Source: Corydoras sp. C115 (lineage: Eukaryota; Chordata; Actinopteri; Siluriformes; Callichthyidae). Taken from it: a DNA stretch of 64,000 bases. The translations under genes and the position numbers were made by a program. The stretch spans positions 378,501 to 442,500 of the forward strand of contig JAFMOC010000422.1 in assembly GCA_019802505.1 (NCBI GenBank), written 5' to 3'. The stretch's first letter is position 1, and the number at the start of each line of letters is the position of its first letter. Shown in pieces: positions 45,258 to 55,640 of the stretch. Below the pieces are notes generated by a model. It was given only the letters and a program-made list of their open reading frames with translations. It had not been told where the DNA came from and ran no database searches.

Positions 45258-45452
45258 AGAGACACTCTATATGGGGCAATTTGGAGAATTCAATTGACCT
45301 TGATCCATGTTTTTGGACTGTGGGAGGAAACCAGGAGAACCCGGAGGAAACCCACGAGGAGAACATGGAAACTCCACCCAGATTGGGATTCGAACCGGGA
45401 ATTCCTAGCACTGAGAGGAGAACATGCCAAACACTAAGACACCGTGCCATCC
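45258..45452 (-). mobile_element. V-SINE copy, 5' half
   Basis: Reverse; truncated at CACTCTATATGGGG, next to the duplicated segment. Confidence 0.85.
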
Positions 45453-45806
45453 ATCCATTATCTTCCGCTTTATCCTCTACTAGGGTCGTGGGGAAGGGGG
45501 GGGGTTCCCTATGCCCATCCAGGGGAGAACGTTTCGGACGCTGGGCAGATACACCCAGGAGAGGATGCCAATCTATCACTGGACACACACTCACTCACAC
45601 AAACACACTTTATATGGGGCAATTTGGAGAACTCAATTTGGAGAACCTTGATCCATGTTTTTGGACTGTGGGAGGAAACCGGAGAACCCGGAGGAAATTC
45701 ACGTGGACACGGGGAGAACATGGAAACTCCACCCAGATTGGGATTCGAACCGGGAGTCCCTAGTGCTGAGAGGAGAACATGCCAACCACTAAACCACCAT
45801 GCCGCC
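45453..45806 (-). mobile_element. V-SINE copy, full length
   Basis: Second of four reverse copies in a row. Confidence 0.9.
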
Positions 45807-45819
45807 CGTTTTAAATCCA

Positions 45820-46165
45820 TTCATTCATTATCTTCCACTTTATCCTCTACTAGGGTTGCGGGGGGGTTCACCATGCCCATCCAGGGGAGAACGTTTCGGG
45901 CGCTGGGCAGATACACCCAGGACAGGGGGGCAATCTATCACTGGACACAGACTCATTTACACAAACACACTCTATATGGGGCAATTTGGTGAACTGAAAT
46001 GACTTGATCCATGTTTTTGGACTGTGGGAGAAAACCGGAGAACCCGGAGGAAATCCGGAGAACCCGGGGAGAACATGGAAACTCCACCCAGATTGGGATT
46101 TAACCCTGGAATCCCTAGTGCTGAGAGGAGAACATGCCAACCACTAAGCCACCGTGCCGCCCCTT
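45820..46165 (-). mobile_element. V-SINE copy, full length
   Basis: Third of four. The same TTTTAAATCCATT spacer precedes this and the next copy, pointing to tandem duplication. Confidence 0.9.
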
Positions 46166-46175
46166 TTAAATCCAT

Positions 46176-46411
46176 TAATCCATTATTTTCCACTTTATCC
46201 TCTATTATGATTGTGGGGGGGGGTTCCCCATGCCCATCCAGGGGAGAACGTTTCGGGCGCTGGGCAGATACACCCAAGACAGGACACCAATCTATCACTG
46301 GACACAGACTCACTCACACAGACACACTCTATATGGGGCAATTTGGAGAACTCAATTGACTTGATCCATGTTTTTGGACTGTGGGAGGAAACCGGAGAAC
46401 CCGGAGGAAAC
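46176..46411 (-). mobile_element. V-SINE copy, 3' half
   Basis: Fourth of four; cut at GGAGGAAACC where the second duplicate segment begins. Confidence 0.87.
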
Positions 46412-46600
46412 CTCGTGATTGATTACATTAGTACGCTCTATCAATTTGGGTGCCCCATTTTTATTAATATATATATATATGTATGAAGAGGGCAGGAGGA
46501 CTTGATCAATACGATCCTCTCTCGCTGATCCGGCGCAGAACGCTGATGCGGCGCGGTTGGTAGAACGTGTACGACATTCCTCGGCGTGATCAGGTGGATG
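46410..46600 (+). repeat. second copy of the 45.06-45.26 kb segment
   Basis: CCTCGTGATTGATTACATTA to CGTGATCAGGTGGATGTG, diverged by scattered substitutions. Confidence 0.9.
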
Positions 46601-47035
46601 TGCTCGTTCACCCGCGGGCCCGCCGCCATTCCAGACTCCTCCTGTCACCCGGCGGCATCCTGGGAATCGTTCCACGCTCGGCTTCTGCCAGCCAGGTGTT
46701 CCCGCCCAGCTGGCACGGGGCATCAGCCGAGTGGAACGCGGGAAGGTGCTTAAAGACATTACCGAACACGAGCGCGCCTACACAACTCAATCTGCGCCGC
46801 GCCTGCGAGGCTGCGTCGGTACACGGGTTCCGACGAGAACTTAGAACAAACAGCTGTTTAAACGCAACGCAACACACGCCATTAATCGGCGCGATTACGA
46901 GGAACTTAAAAACCTTATTAAACTCCTCTCGCTTTAGAACGCGAGCGTTTCCTTCAGATATAAATATCATAAACACAATAATTGGCATCCATATGCCCTT
47001 ATTTACATATTCATTTTTATTTTTATTGTTTTCCC
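46600..47035. other. unique, CpG-rich then AT-rich intron sequence
   Basis: No repeat. GC-rich to about 46870, then AT-rich. No exon seen. Confidence 0.4.
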
Positions 47036-47038
47036 TTA

Positions 47039-47376
47039 GTTGTTAGCATGTTCTCCTCTCAGCGCAAGGGATTCCCGGTTCGAATCCCCATCTGGGTGGA
47101 GTTTCCATGTTCTCTTCGTGTCTGCGTGGGTTTCCTCCGGGTTCTCCGGTTTCCTCCCACAGTCCAAAAACATGGATCAAGTCAATTGAGTTCTCCAAAT
47201 TGCCCCATGTAGAGTGTGTCTGTGTGAGTGAGTGAGTGTGTTCCCAGCGATGGATTGGCGCCCTGTCCTGGGTCTATCTGCCCAGCGCCCGAGACGTTCT
47301 CCCCTGGATGGGCATGGGGAACCCCACCGCGACCCTAATATAGGATAAAGCGGGAGATAATGAATGAATGAATGAA
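47039..47376 (+). mobile_element. V-SINE copy, head shortened
   Basis: Begins GTTGTTAGCATGTTCTCC; tail (ATGA)n. Confidence 0.88.
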
Positions 47377-47464
47377 TTGTTTTCCTAGATATTCTGTTTG
47401 TTAGTCCCCTGTTGGTTCTCTGTTCTCTGTACACTGATGTAGTCCATATTTTTCTCTGCATCAA

Positions 47465-47860
47465 GGAAAGTGGCCACGCCCCCTTCTTGCTCCGTCCTCT
47501 ATTTCCTCCACTTATCATATAGATGGACTTTGTAGTTTTACAATTCCAGACTGTAGTCCATCTGTGTTCTGGTGTTTGTTAGTCCCCTGTTGGTTCTCTG
47601 TTCTCTGTTGGTCAGGAGCATCACAGAACAGGTATCATTTGGGTGGTGGATTGTTTATTGTCGGTTCTGCAGTGACACTGATGTGGTGAGGGTTTTTTTT
47701 GTAGTTTCATTTCTCCACCTCTGTCACACTGCTGGGATAGGACTAATGTACCCACCAAATACTCCCTGATCTGTGGTGGTACTATTGGGGTTCTGACCAT
47801 TAGAGAACAGAGTAACACAGTATGTACTGTAGAACACAAACTGTCGTTCTAAAATTCCAG
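47465..47860. mobile_element. foldback-type DNA element, paired arms
   Basis: The left arm has AGTGGCCACGCCCCCTTCTT, CCACTTATCATATAGATGG and CTCTGTTGGTCAGGAGCATC. The right arm has CTGTGGTGGTACTATTGGGG and GACCATTAGAGAACAGAG. The arrangement resembles a known fish element with long inverted ends, but strongly shortened in the middle. No coding part is present. Confidence 0.65.
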
Positions 47861-48765
47861 ACTGTAGTCCATCTAAGTCTTTACTTGAAGTGGAACTGAG
47901 AACATGGATGGAACCACCTACAACTGCTCTGTGGTGGTACTATTGGGGTTCAGACCATTAGAGAACAGAGTAAAGTACAGTATGTACTGTAGAACACAAA
48001 CAGATGGACTACAGTCTGGAATTGGAGAACTACAAAGTCCATCTTTACAAGGACATTGATTGTATTACAGTTGCTCTGTGGTGGTTCTATAGGGGTTCTG
48101 ACCATTAGAGAATAGAGTAACATGGTATGGAACCCAAACCACTAAGCTTTCTGTGAGGTGGTGGTACTATTGGGGTTCTGACCACTAGAACAGAGTAAAG
48201 GGGACGTACACAGTATGTACTGTAGAACACAAACAGATGGACTACAGTCTGGAATTGGAGAACTACAAAGTCCATCTTTACAGGAATTGGAACTGAGAAC
48301 ATGGATGGTACCACCCCTGCTCTGTGGTGGTACTATTGGGGTTCTGACCATTAGAGAACAGAGTTACACAGTATGTACTGTAGAACACAAACAGATGGAC
48401 TACAGTCTGGAATTGGAGAACTACAAAGTCCATCTTTACAGGACGTGGAACTGAGAACATGGATGGTATTACCGTTGCCCTGTGGTGGTAATATAGGGGT
48501 TCTTACCATTAGAACAGAGTCAACACAGTATGTACTGTAGAACACAAACAGATGGACTACAGTCTGGAATTGTAGAACTACAAAGTCAATCTTTACAGGA
48601 ATTAGAACTGAGAACATGGATGGTACCACCACTGCTCTGTGGTAGTACTATTGGAGGACCAGCAGAAAGAGGTATGGCGTGAACACAGATGGACTACAGT
48701 CTGGAATTGTAGAACTACAAAGTCAATCTTTACAGTAATTGGAACTGAGAATATTATTTGCTCGT
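47861..48765. repeat. tandem array of a foldback-derived ~156-bp unit
   Basis: Units begin at CAGATGGACTACAGTCTGGA near 48001, 48234, 48390 and 48548, with partial ones near 47865 and 48685. Each unit contains AGATGGACT and AGTCCATCT about 40 bp apart as an inverted pair, then GAACTGAGAACATGGATGG and CTCTGTGGTGGTACTATTGG. The array ends about 45 bp before the next exon. Confidence 0.88.
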
Positions 48766-48812
48766 TCAGAGGACGGCGTTCTGATGCGGTTCTCGTTTCT
48801 GTCTCGTCTCAG

Positions 48813-48949
48813 TATGGACTGGATCGGATCCTCGGGGAGGAGAAGAGCTTGTCTCTGCTGGCTCAGGCGATGGACCCTCGTCAGCCGGCCATGATGACGG
48901 ACGTCGTGAAGCTGCTGTCTGCCATCTGCATCGTGGGAGAGGAGAACAC
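48813..48949 (+). CDS. diaph3: diaph3 coding exon (residues 94-138 plus split codon)
   Basis: The acceptor is GTCTCGTCTCAG. It encodes YGLDRILGEEKSLSLLAQAM, then DPRQPA and MMTDVVKLLSAICIVGEEN. The YGL-RI-EE-SLSLLA and MMTDVVKLLSA-CIVGEE blocks are diagnostic of the DIAPH2/3 branch; MMTDVV and SLSLLA favour DIAPH3. The donor is CAC/GTACGA with two bases left over. They pair with T of the next exon to give Thr. The segment belongs to the armadillo-like DID, which in this family binds the C-terminal DAD to keep the formin inactive. The exon sits only about 45 bp after a foldback-derived repeat array. Confidence 0.96.
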
Positions 48950-49041
48950 GTACGACCTCTAATCACACATCTGTTCTGTTCTGAAAGTGCTGAGTTCTCA
49001 ATTAAAATATTTAAGTTCTAGATTATGGACCTCAGATAAGG

Positions 49042-49389
49042 TGCGGCTCGGTGGCTTAGTGATTAGCATGTTCTCCTCTGAACGGTAGGGATTCCCAGTT
49101 TGAATCCCAATCTGGATGGAGTTTCCATGTTCTCCACGTGTCCACGTGGGTTTCCTCCGGGTTCTCCGGATTCCTCCCACAGTCCAGAAACATGGATCAA
49201 GTCAATTGAATTCTCCAAATTGCCCCATATAGAGTGTGTCTGTGTGAGTTAGTGTGTGCCCAGCGATGGATTGGCGCACTGTCCTGGGTCTATCTGCCCA
49301 GCGCCCAAAACGTTCTCCCCGGATGGGCATGAGGAACACCCCACCGCGACCCTAATAGAGGATTAAGTGGAAGATAATGGATGGATGGA
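49042..49389 (+). mobile_element. V-SINE copy, full length
   Basis: Head TGCGGCTCGGTGGC; tail GATAATGGATGGATGG. Confidence 0.9.
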
Positions 49390-49499
49390 CTGCAGAAGGA
49401 CTGCATCTTATACAGGGGAGAGGGTTCCATGCAAATCCAGAGGAGAACACTTCATGTTCTAAGCAGATTAGAACATCCAATTTAGAGCAGCAAATTCAC

Positions 49500-49560
49500 C
49501 TTTAATCCATGTTTTTGGACTGTGGGAGGAAACCGGAGAACCCGGAGGAAACCCACACCG
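49500..49560 (-). mobile_element. V-SINE core fragment
   Basis: AATCCATGTTTTTGGACTGT to AAACCCACACCGACAC, joined to the next copy. Confidence 0.75.
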
Positions 49561-49801
49561 ACACAGATACACCCAGCATGGGTGCCAATCTATCACTGGG
49601 CACACACTCACTCACTCACACAGACACACTCTATATGGGGCAATTTGGAGAATTCAATTGACCTTGATCCATGTTTTTGGACTGTGGGAGGAAACCGGAG
49701 AACCCGGAGGAAACCCACGCGGACACGTGGAGAACATGGAAACCGGGAATCCTTAGTGCTGAGAGGAGAACATGCTAAACACTAAGCCACCGTGCCGCCC
49801 G
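49561..49801 (-). mobile_element. V-SINE copy, tail missing
   Basis: Reverse, with a small deletion between GAACATGGAAAC and CGGGAATCC. Confidence 0.85.
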
Positions 49802-49815
49802 TTTTAAACCAAACC

Positions 49816-50161
49816 ATTCATTGATCTCCCGCTTTATCCTCTAGTAGGGTCGCTGAGGGGGGTTCCCCATACCCATCCAGGGGAGAACGTTTCGGGCGCT
49901 GGGTAGATAGACCCAGGACAGGACACCAATCTATCGCTGGACACACACTCACTCACACAGACACACTCTATATGGGGCAATTTGGAGAACTCAATTGACT
50001 TGATCCATGTTTTTGGACTGTGGGAGGAAACCGGAGAACCCGGAGGAAACCCACGCGGACACGGGGAGAACATGGAAACTCCACCCAGACGGGGATTCGA
50101 ACATGGAATCCCTAGAGCTGAGAGGAGAACATGCCAAACCACTAAGCCCCCCGTGCCACCC
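49816..50161 (-). mobile_element. V-SINE copy, full length
   Basis: Reverse; head at 50130-50161. Confidence 0.9.
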
Positions 50162-50427
50162 CTTACTGAGAACAAAACAAAACGGTTCCTGTTCTCTGTG
50201 GTTGGTACATAATTCAGGAGGTGTGAGATTCAGAGCTGCTGGAGGTTCAAGCCCCGCCCACACCTGATGATCTCACACTGAAGCCGTGATGACGGTGCGA
50301 GCGCCGTCAATCAAACCGACGGCGAGGAGAACATACCAATGTGGATGTGAAGTCACGTGATGCGTGATGTCGTTTACGTCTGGTCCTGACGCTGCGTTGT
50401 CGTTGTTGTTGTCGTTGATGTGTGCAG

Positions 50428-50533
50428 TTTGGAGAAGGTGCTGGAAGCCATCACCGGCGCTGGGGAGAGGATGGAGACCAGTCGCTTCTGCCCCATCGTC
50501 CAGGGTCTGACTGACCGCTCCGTCCAGCTCCAG
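50428..50533 (+). CDS. diaph3: diaph3 coding exon (residues 139-174)
   Basis: The acceptor is GTGTGCAG. T completes Thr, then LEKVLEAITGAGERMETS and RFCPIVQGLTDRSVQLQ follow. The spacing between GL and VQLQ fits DIAPH3; DIAPH2 is one residue longer here (from memory). The donor is CAG/GTAACC in phase 0, followed at once by 20 C bases (50538-50557). This is an unusual donor, because position +5 is C rather than G. The last 57 bases and the intron start are duplicated in reverse at 18239-18423. It is part of the armadillo-like DID region. Confidence 0.95.
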
Positions 50534-50637
50534 GTAACCCCCCCCCCCCCCCCCCCCGCCCCCAAACCTCCACCCACTGACCGGTTCCCTCCTCCATTCA
50601 AACATTACATTCTGTTTTTTCTTCTCCATCATTTTTC

Positions 50638-50974
50638 CGGGAGGCACTGTGGCTTAGAGGTTTAACATGTTCATGTAACGGTTCGAATCCCAATCTGGGT
50701 GGAGTTTCCATGTTCTCCCCGTGTCTGCGTGGGTTTCCTCCGGGTTCTCCGGTTTCCTCCCACAGTCCAAAAACATGGATCAAGTCAATTGAATTCTCCA
50801 AATTGCCCCATATAGAGTATGTGTGAGTGAGTGTGTGTCCAGTGATAGATTGGTGTCCTGTCCTGGGTGTATCTGCCCAGCGGCCGAGACGTTCTCCCCT
50901 GGATGGGCATGGGGAACCCCCCCCCCCCCCGTGACACTAATAGTGGATAAAGTAAAAAAAAATGGACGGTTGGA
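50638..50974 (+). mobile_element. V-SINE copy, head partly deleted
   Basis: GGGAGGCACTGTGGCTTAGA then a jump to TGTAACGGTTCGAATCC. The tail is ATGGACGGTTGG with a C-run at 50918-50931. Confidence 0.87.
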
Positions 50975-50982
50975 CTTAAAAC

Positions 50983-51372
50983 AGGTGGCACAGTGTCTTA
51001 GTGGTTTAACATGTTCTCCTCTCAGCACTAGGGATTCCCGGTTCAAATGCCAATCTGGTTGGAGTTTCCATGTTCTCCCCGTGTCTGCGTGGGTTTCCTC
51101 CGGGTTCTCCGGTTTCCTCCCACAGTCCAAAAACATGGATCAAGTCAATTGAGTTCTCCAAATTGCCCCATATAGAGTGTGTCTGTGTGAGTGAGTGTGT
51201 GACCAGTGATGGATTGGCACCCTGTCCTGCCCAGCGCCCGAAACGTTCTCCCCTGGATGGGCATGGGGAACCCCCCCCCACCCCCCCCCCCCCCCCCCCC
51301 CCCCCCCACCCCCCCCCCCCCCCCCCCGTGACACTAATAGTGGATAAAGTGAATAAAAATGGACGGTTGGAT
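50983..51372 (+). mobile_element. V-SINE copy with long C-run
   Basis: The tail is expanded by about 57 bases that are almost all C (51271-51327). The tail ATGGACGGTTGG matches its left neighbour. Confidence 0.87.
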
Positions 51373-51405
51373 TTAACATGGGTGGCTTTTTTTTTAACAT
51401 GGGTG

Positions 51406-51530
51406 GAGTGTGTTTGTGAGTGAGTGTGCGCCCAGTGATAGATTGGTGTCCTGTCCTGGGTGTATCTGCCCAGCGCCCGAAACGTTCTCCCCTGGATGGG
51501 CATGGGGAACCCCCCCCCCCACCTTGACCT
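51406..51530 (+). mobile_element. V-SINE 3' fragment
   Basis: GAGTGTGTTTGTGAGTGAG to ACCCCCCCCCC. Confidence 0.75.
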
Positions 51531-51579
51531 TAGTGTGAAAATAATCTGTGGTCAGTGTGTGAGACAGTAATGAGCATCA

Positions 51580-51940
51580 CTGACTGCAGACAGAACCAGA
51601 GAGAACGACTGACTGCAGACAGAACCAGAGAGAACGACTGACTGCAGACAGAACTAGAGAGAACGACTGACTGCAGACAGAACCAGAGAGAACGACTGAC
51701 TGTAGACAGAACCAGAGAGAACGACTGACTGCAGACAGAACCAGAGAAAACGACTGACTGCAGACAGAACCAGAGAAAACGACTGACTGTAGACAGAACC
51801 AGAGAGAACGACTGACTGCAGACAGAACCAGAGAAAACGACTGACTGTAGACAGAACCAGAGAGAACGACTGACTGCAGACAGAACCAGAGAAAACGACT
51901 GACTGTAGACAGAACCAGAGAGAACGACTGACCGTGAGAC
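51580..51940 (-). repeat. 29-bp minisatellite, about 12 units
   Basis: The unit is GACTGACTGCAGACAGAACC plus AGAGAGAAC, with GTAGACAG and AGAAAAC variants alternating. Minus-strand open frames (SVVLSGSVYSQ type) are a by-product. Confidence 0.93.
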
Positions 51941-52199
51941 TGACAGACTGAGACGCCGACGAGAAGCTGAGCTCTACAAATATCTGCCATCGTTTCAGCG
52001 AACGGGGAACTCAAAAATTCATTTACAAAATCCTCCGGGACGCGGAACGTTAACGTTCTGCCAACGCGAGTCGCGGCGCTCAGCCAGGTCCTCCGTGAAG
52101 ATCCGCCATATGTTGTGACTGCGTTCTCCCACAGGGGGCTCCACGCTTTAATCATCCCCCCTGACAACAGAGACAGCCGTGTGAATGTCAGCTCCCGAG

Positions 52200-53072
52200 T
52201 CGTCCTTTAAAACCCCCGAAACAAACCGGCGCCACCTTCAGGTCGAGTCGTCTTTAAAACCCCCGAAACAGCGCCACCTTCAGGTCGACTCGTCCTTAAA
52301 ACCCCCAAAACAGCGCCACCTTCAGGTCGAGTCGTCCTTAAAACCCCCGAAACAGCGCCACCTTCAGGTCGAGTCGTCTTTAGAACCGCCTGAACCAGCG
52401 CCACCTTCAGGTCGAGTTGTCTTTAAAACCCCTGAACCAAACCGGCGCCACCTTCAGGTCGAGTCGTCTTTAGAACCCCCGAAATAGCGCCACCTTCAGG
52501 TCGAGTCGTCTTTAAAACCCCCGAACCAAACCGGCGCCACCTTCAGGTCGAGTCGTCTTTAAAACCCCCGAAACAGCGCCACCTTCAGGTCGAGTCGTCT
52601 TTAAAACCCCCGAACCAAACCGGCGCCACCTTCAGGTCGAGTCGTCTTTAGAACCCCCGAAAAAGCGCCACCTTCAGGTCGAGTCGTCTTTAAAACCCCC
52701 GAAACAGCGCCACCTTCAGGTCGAGTCGTCTTTAAAACCCCCGAAACAGCGCCACCTTCAGGTCGAGTCGTCTTTAAAACCCCCGAACCAAACCGGCGCC
52801 ACTTTCAGGTCGAGTCGTCTTTAAAACCCCCGAACCCGGCGCCACCTTCAGGTCGAGTCGTCTTTAAAACCCCCGAACCAAACCCGGCGCCACCTTCAGG
52901 TCCAGTCGTCTTTAGAACCCCCGAACGCCACCTTCGTCTTTAAAACCCCCGGCGCCACCTTCAGGTCGAGTCGTCTTTAAAACCCCCGAACCCGGCGCCA
53001 CCTTCAGGTGGAGTCGTCTTTAAAACCCCGAACCAAACCGGCGCCACCTTCAGGTCGAGTCGTCTTTAAGTT
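52200..53072 (+). repeat. ~42-48-bp minisatellite, about 20 units
   Basis: The unit is GCGCCACCTTCAGGTCGAGT plus CGTCTTTAAAACCCCCGAA, with or without ACCAAACCG. Some units are shortened (52921-52945). A G-run follows at 53073-53089. Confidence 0.93.
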
Positions 53073-53089
53073 GGGGGGGGGGGGGGGGG

Positions 53090-53485
53090 ATTTGACGTCG
53101 CCGAAATGTCACGTAGAACGATAAAAAAAGCCTGGAGTGCCGCGTTTACTGCGGCGGAACACTGCGGCGACGTCAGATTAACGAGTTTGCACACAGACGT
53201 TAATTTTACATCACGGATGTTTACCTCCTCCATGTGCAAACGCCGCTCCTGACCATCACGCTGCCGGCCAATGAAATGCTTCGCTTTCTATTAACACATC
53301 GTGGCCAATTTTGCACTTATTATTTTTCCTCATCCCAAAACCAGCTGGAAATCGGAGGCGGCACGGAACCAGGGAAGGTGCCAGGCTTTAATTTTCATGC
53401 CGGGTTCCGTTTTAACGCCGTCAGGAGCTCAGTGCTGTGTACAGAGCGCAGGCTTTCTGTTAATAATTATTTGTGTAGTATAAGT
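53090..53485. other. unique intron sequence
   Basis: Nothing recognised. Confidence 0.4.
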
Positions 53486-53842
53486 GGTAAAGGGGATTAG
53501 TGTTTAGTATGTTGTTAGTATGTTCTCCTCTCAGCACTAGGGATTCCCGGTTCGGATCCCAATCTGGGTGGAGTTTCCATGTCCTCCCCATGTCCGTGTG
53601 GGTTTCCTCTGGGTTCTCTGGTTTCCTCCCACAGTCCAAAAACATGGATCAAGGGCAAATGAATTCTCCAAATTGCCCCATATAGAGTGTGTCTGTGTGA
53701 GTGAGAGTGTCCAGTGATAGATTGGCGCCCTGTCCTGGGTGTATCTGCCCAGCATCCAAAACGTTCTCCCCTGGATGGGCATGGGGAACCCCCCCGCGAC
53801 CCTACTATAGGATAAAGCGGAAGATAATGGATGGTTGGATTT
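53486..53842 (+). mobile_element. V-SINE copy, altered head
   Basis: GGGGATTAGTGTTTAGTATG replaces the usual head start; tail GATAATGGATGGTTGG. Confidence 0.87.
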
Positions 53843-53847
53843 AACAT

Positions 53848-54145
53848 GGGTGGCACGGTGTCTTAGTGATTAGCATGTTCTCCTCTCAGCACTAGAGATT
53901 CCCAGTTCAAATCCCAATCTGGGTGGAGTTTCCATGTCCTCCCCGTCTCCGTGTGGGTTCCTCCGGGTTCTCCGGTTTCCTCCCACAGTCCAAAAGCATG
54001 GATCAAGGTCAATTGAATTCTCCAAATTGCCCCATACACTGGATAGTGTGTTTATGTGCCCAGTGATAGATTGGCGACCTGTCCTGGGTGTATCTGCCCA
54101 GCGCCTGAAACGTTCTCCCCTGGATAGGCATGGGGAACCCCCCCC
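53848..54145 (+). mobile_element. V-SINE copy, tail missing
   Basis: Head GGTGGCACGGTGTCTTAG; stops in a C-run at 54138-54150. Confidence 0.87.
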
Positions 54146-54164
54146 CCCCTTTTCCCCATCATTT

Positions 54165-54300
54165 GATACCAAAAACACACAGACACACCTTTAATCAAGC
54201 TGCACGGTGAATGGTTGACGACTCTCTGCAGATTGCTAAACTAGAACCCTTGGAGAACCTTATCTCTGGTTCAATTCACAAACATCTTTGGAGTATTTCA
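54165..54300 (+). repeat. third copy of the 43.0/43.4 kb flank
   Basis: ACACCTTTAATCAAGCTGCA, GACTCTCTGCAGATTGCTAA and CCCTTGGAGAACCTTATCTC. Confidence 0.87.
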
Positions 54301-54880
54301 GTTGCGAACCCTTCAGTTTGCAGCTTCAGTAATGAACAGACCCACATCTGACTGATTTTTTTTAACGTTGTGTGTAGCAAAAGAGCTTCCAATATTTTTT
54401 GCCGTTTTTATTTTTTTTTTTTGTTGAAAAAAAGCTGTGCTGTAGGTTAAGAGTTTAAAAGCATTTCTGAGGACGGCGGTCGATTCGGTCCTTTTTAAAA
54501 GCCCAGAGAATCTGCCTTTGCCTTTTCTGCGTTTGGTCATATGAGGGTCTTGGTGGTAAACACACAGCAGCCCGAGGAAAACACAATTATGAGATTTGAA
54601 CCTCTTAAGGAGGTTAACAGGGCGTAATCTGTCAACGGCTTGAGCTGATGTGGGTTAACACCTGACTCTTAAGCGTGGACGGCATGCAGCCATCCATTTG
54701 TGTGATTGTGTGATCAGCTAATCAAGCAGCGGCGCCAAACATGAAGTCCTGCTGGAATTTACACCAAACATTCAGATTGGAAACGGCGTGGCGTGGTTCT
54801 CCTGTTCAAGTAACGTCCATTCCACCATTCAGGAACCTTAAGCAATGCTCCAGGGATGTGGAGTAATGTACTTTGACCCC
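54300..54880. other. unique intron sequence
   Basis: T-run at 54411-54423. No exon seen. Confidence 0.4.
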
Positions 54881-54904
54881 AACCGTCTGTTCAAAATTTT
54901 GGAC

Positions 54905-55185
54905 ACGTCCTCCACTTATCATATAGATGGACTTTGTAGTTTTATAATTCCAGACTGTAGTCCATCTGTGTTCTGGTGTTTGTTAGTCCCCTGTTGGTTC
55001 TCTGTTCTCTGTTGGTCAGGAGCATCACAGAACATGTATCATTTGGGTGGTGGATTTGTTGTCAGTTCTGCAGTAACACTGATGTGGTGAGGGGGGGTTT
55101 GTAGTTTCATTTCTCCACCTAAGTCACACTGCTGGGATAGGACTAATGCACCCACCAAATAACCCCTGCTCTGTGGTGGTACTAT
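54905..55185. mobile_element. foldback-type DNA element, paired arms
   Basis: Same order as 47510-47770: CCACTTATCATATAGATGG, GTTAGTCCCCTGTTGGTTCT, GGAGCATCACAGAACATG, then the right arm TCACACTGCTGGGATAGGAC. Confidence 0.7.
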
Positions 55186-55640
55186 TGGGGTTCTGACCAT
55201 TAGAACAGAGTAAAGGGGACGTACACAGTATGTACTGTAGAACACAAACAAATGGACTACAGTCTGGAATTGTAGAACTACAAAGTCCAGCTTTACCGGA
55301 AGTGGAACTGAGAACATGGATGTACCACCACTGCTCTGTGGTGGTGCTATTGAGGTTCTGACCATTAGAACAGCGTCAACACAATATGTACTGTAGAACA
55401 CAAACAGATGGACTACAGTCTGCAATTGGAGAACTACAAAGTCCAGCTTTACCGGAAGTGGAACTGAGAACATGGATGTACCACCACTGCTCTGTGGTGG
55501 TGCTATTGAGGTTCTGACCATCAGAATCAGGGCGTCAACACAATATGTACTGTAGAACACAAAACAGATGGACTACAGTCTGCAATTGGAGGTGTCCAGG
55601 TACCGGAAGGTGGTGAGAACATGGATGTACCACCACTGGC
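55186..55640. repeat. second tandem array of the foldback-derived unit
   Basis: ATGGACTACAGTCTG starts units at about 55253, 55408 and 55567 (155-159-bp spacing), each with GAACTGAGAACATGGATGT. The last unit dissolves into the G-rich array. Confidence 0.88.

Larger units (their letters stand above)
39404..48812 (+). other. diaph3: diaph3 intron, 9.4 kb
   Basis: Begins GTAATA and ends GTCTCGTCTCAG. Filled with SINEs, a triplicated SINE unit, segmental duplications and the foldback-type arrays. Confidence 0.85.
48950..50427 (+). other. diaph3: diaph3 intron, 1.5 kb
   Basis: Begins GTACGA, ends GTGTGCAG. Contains one forward and two reverse V-SINE copies. Confidence 0.87.

Noticed and set aside
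51580..51940. CRISPR-like array of 29-bp repeats
   Set aside because: Units are contiguous with no unique spacers, and the host is a vertebrate.
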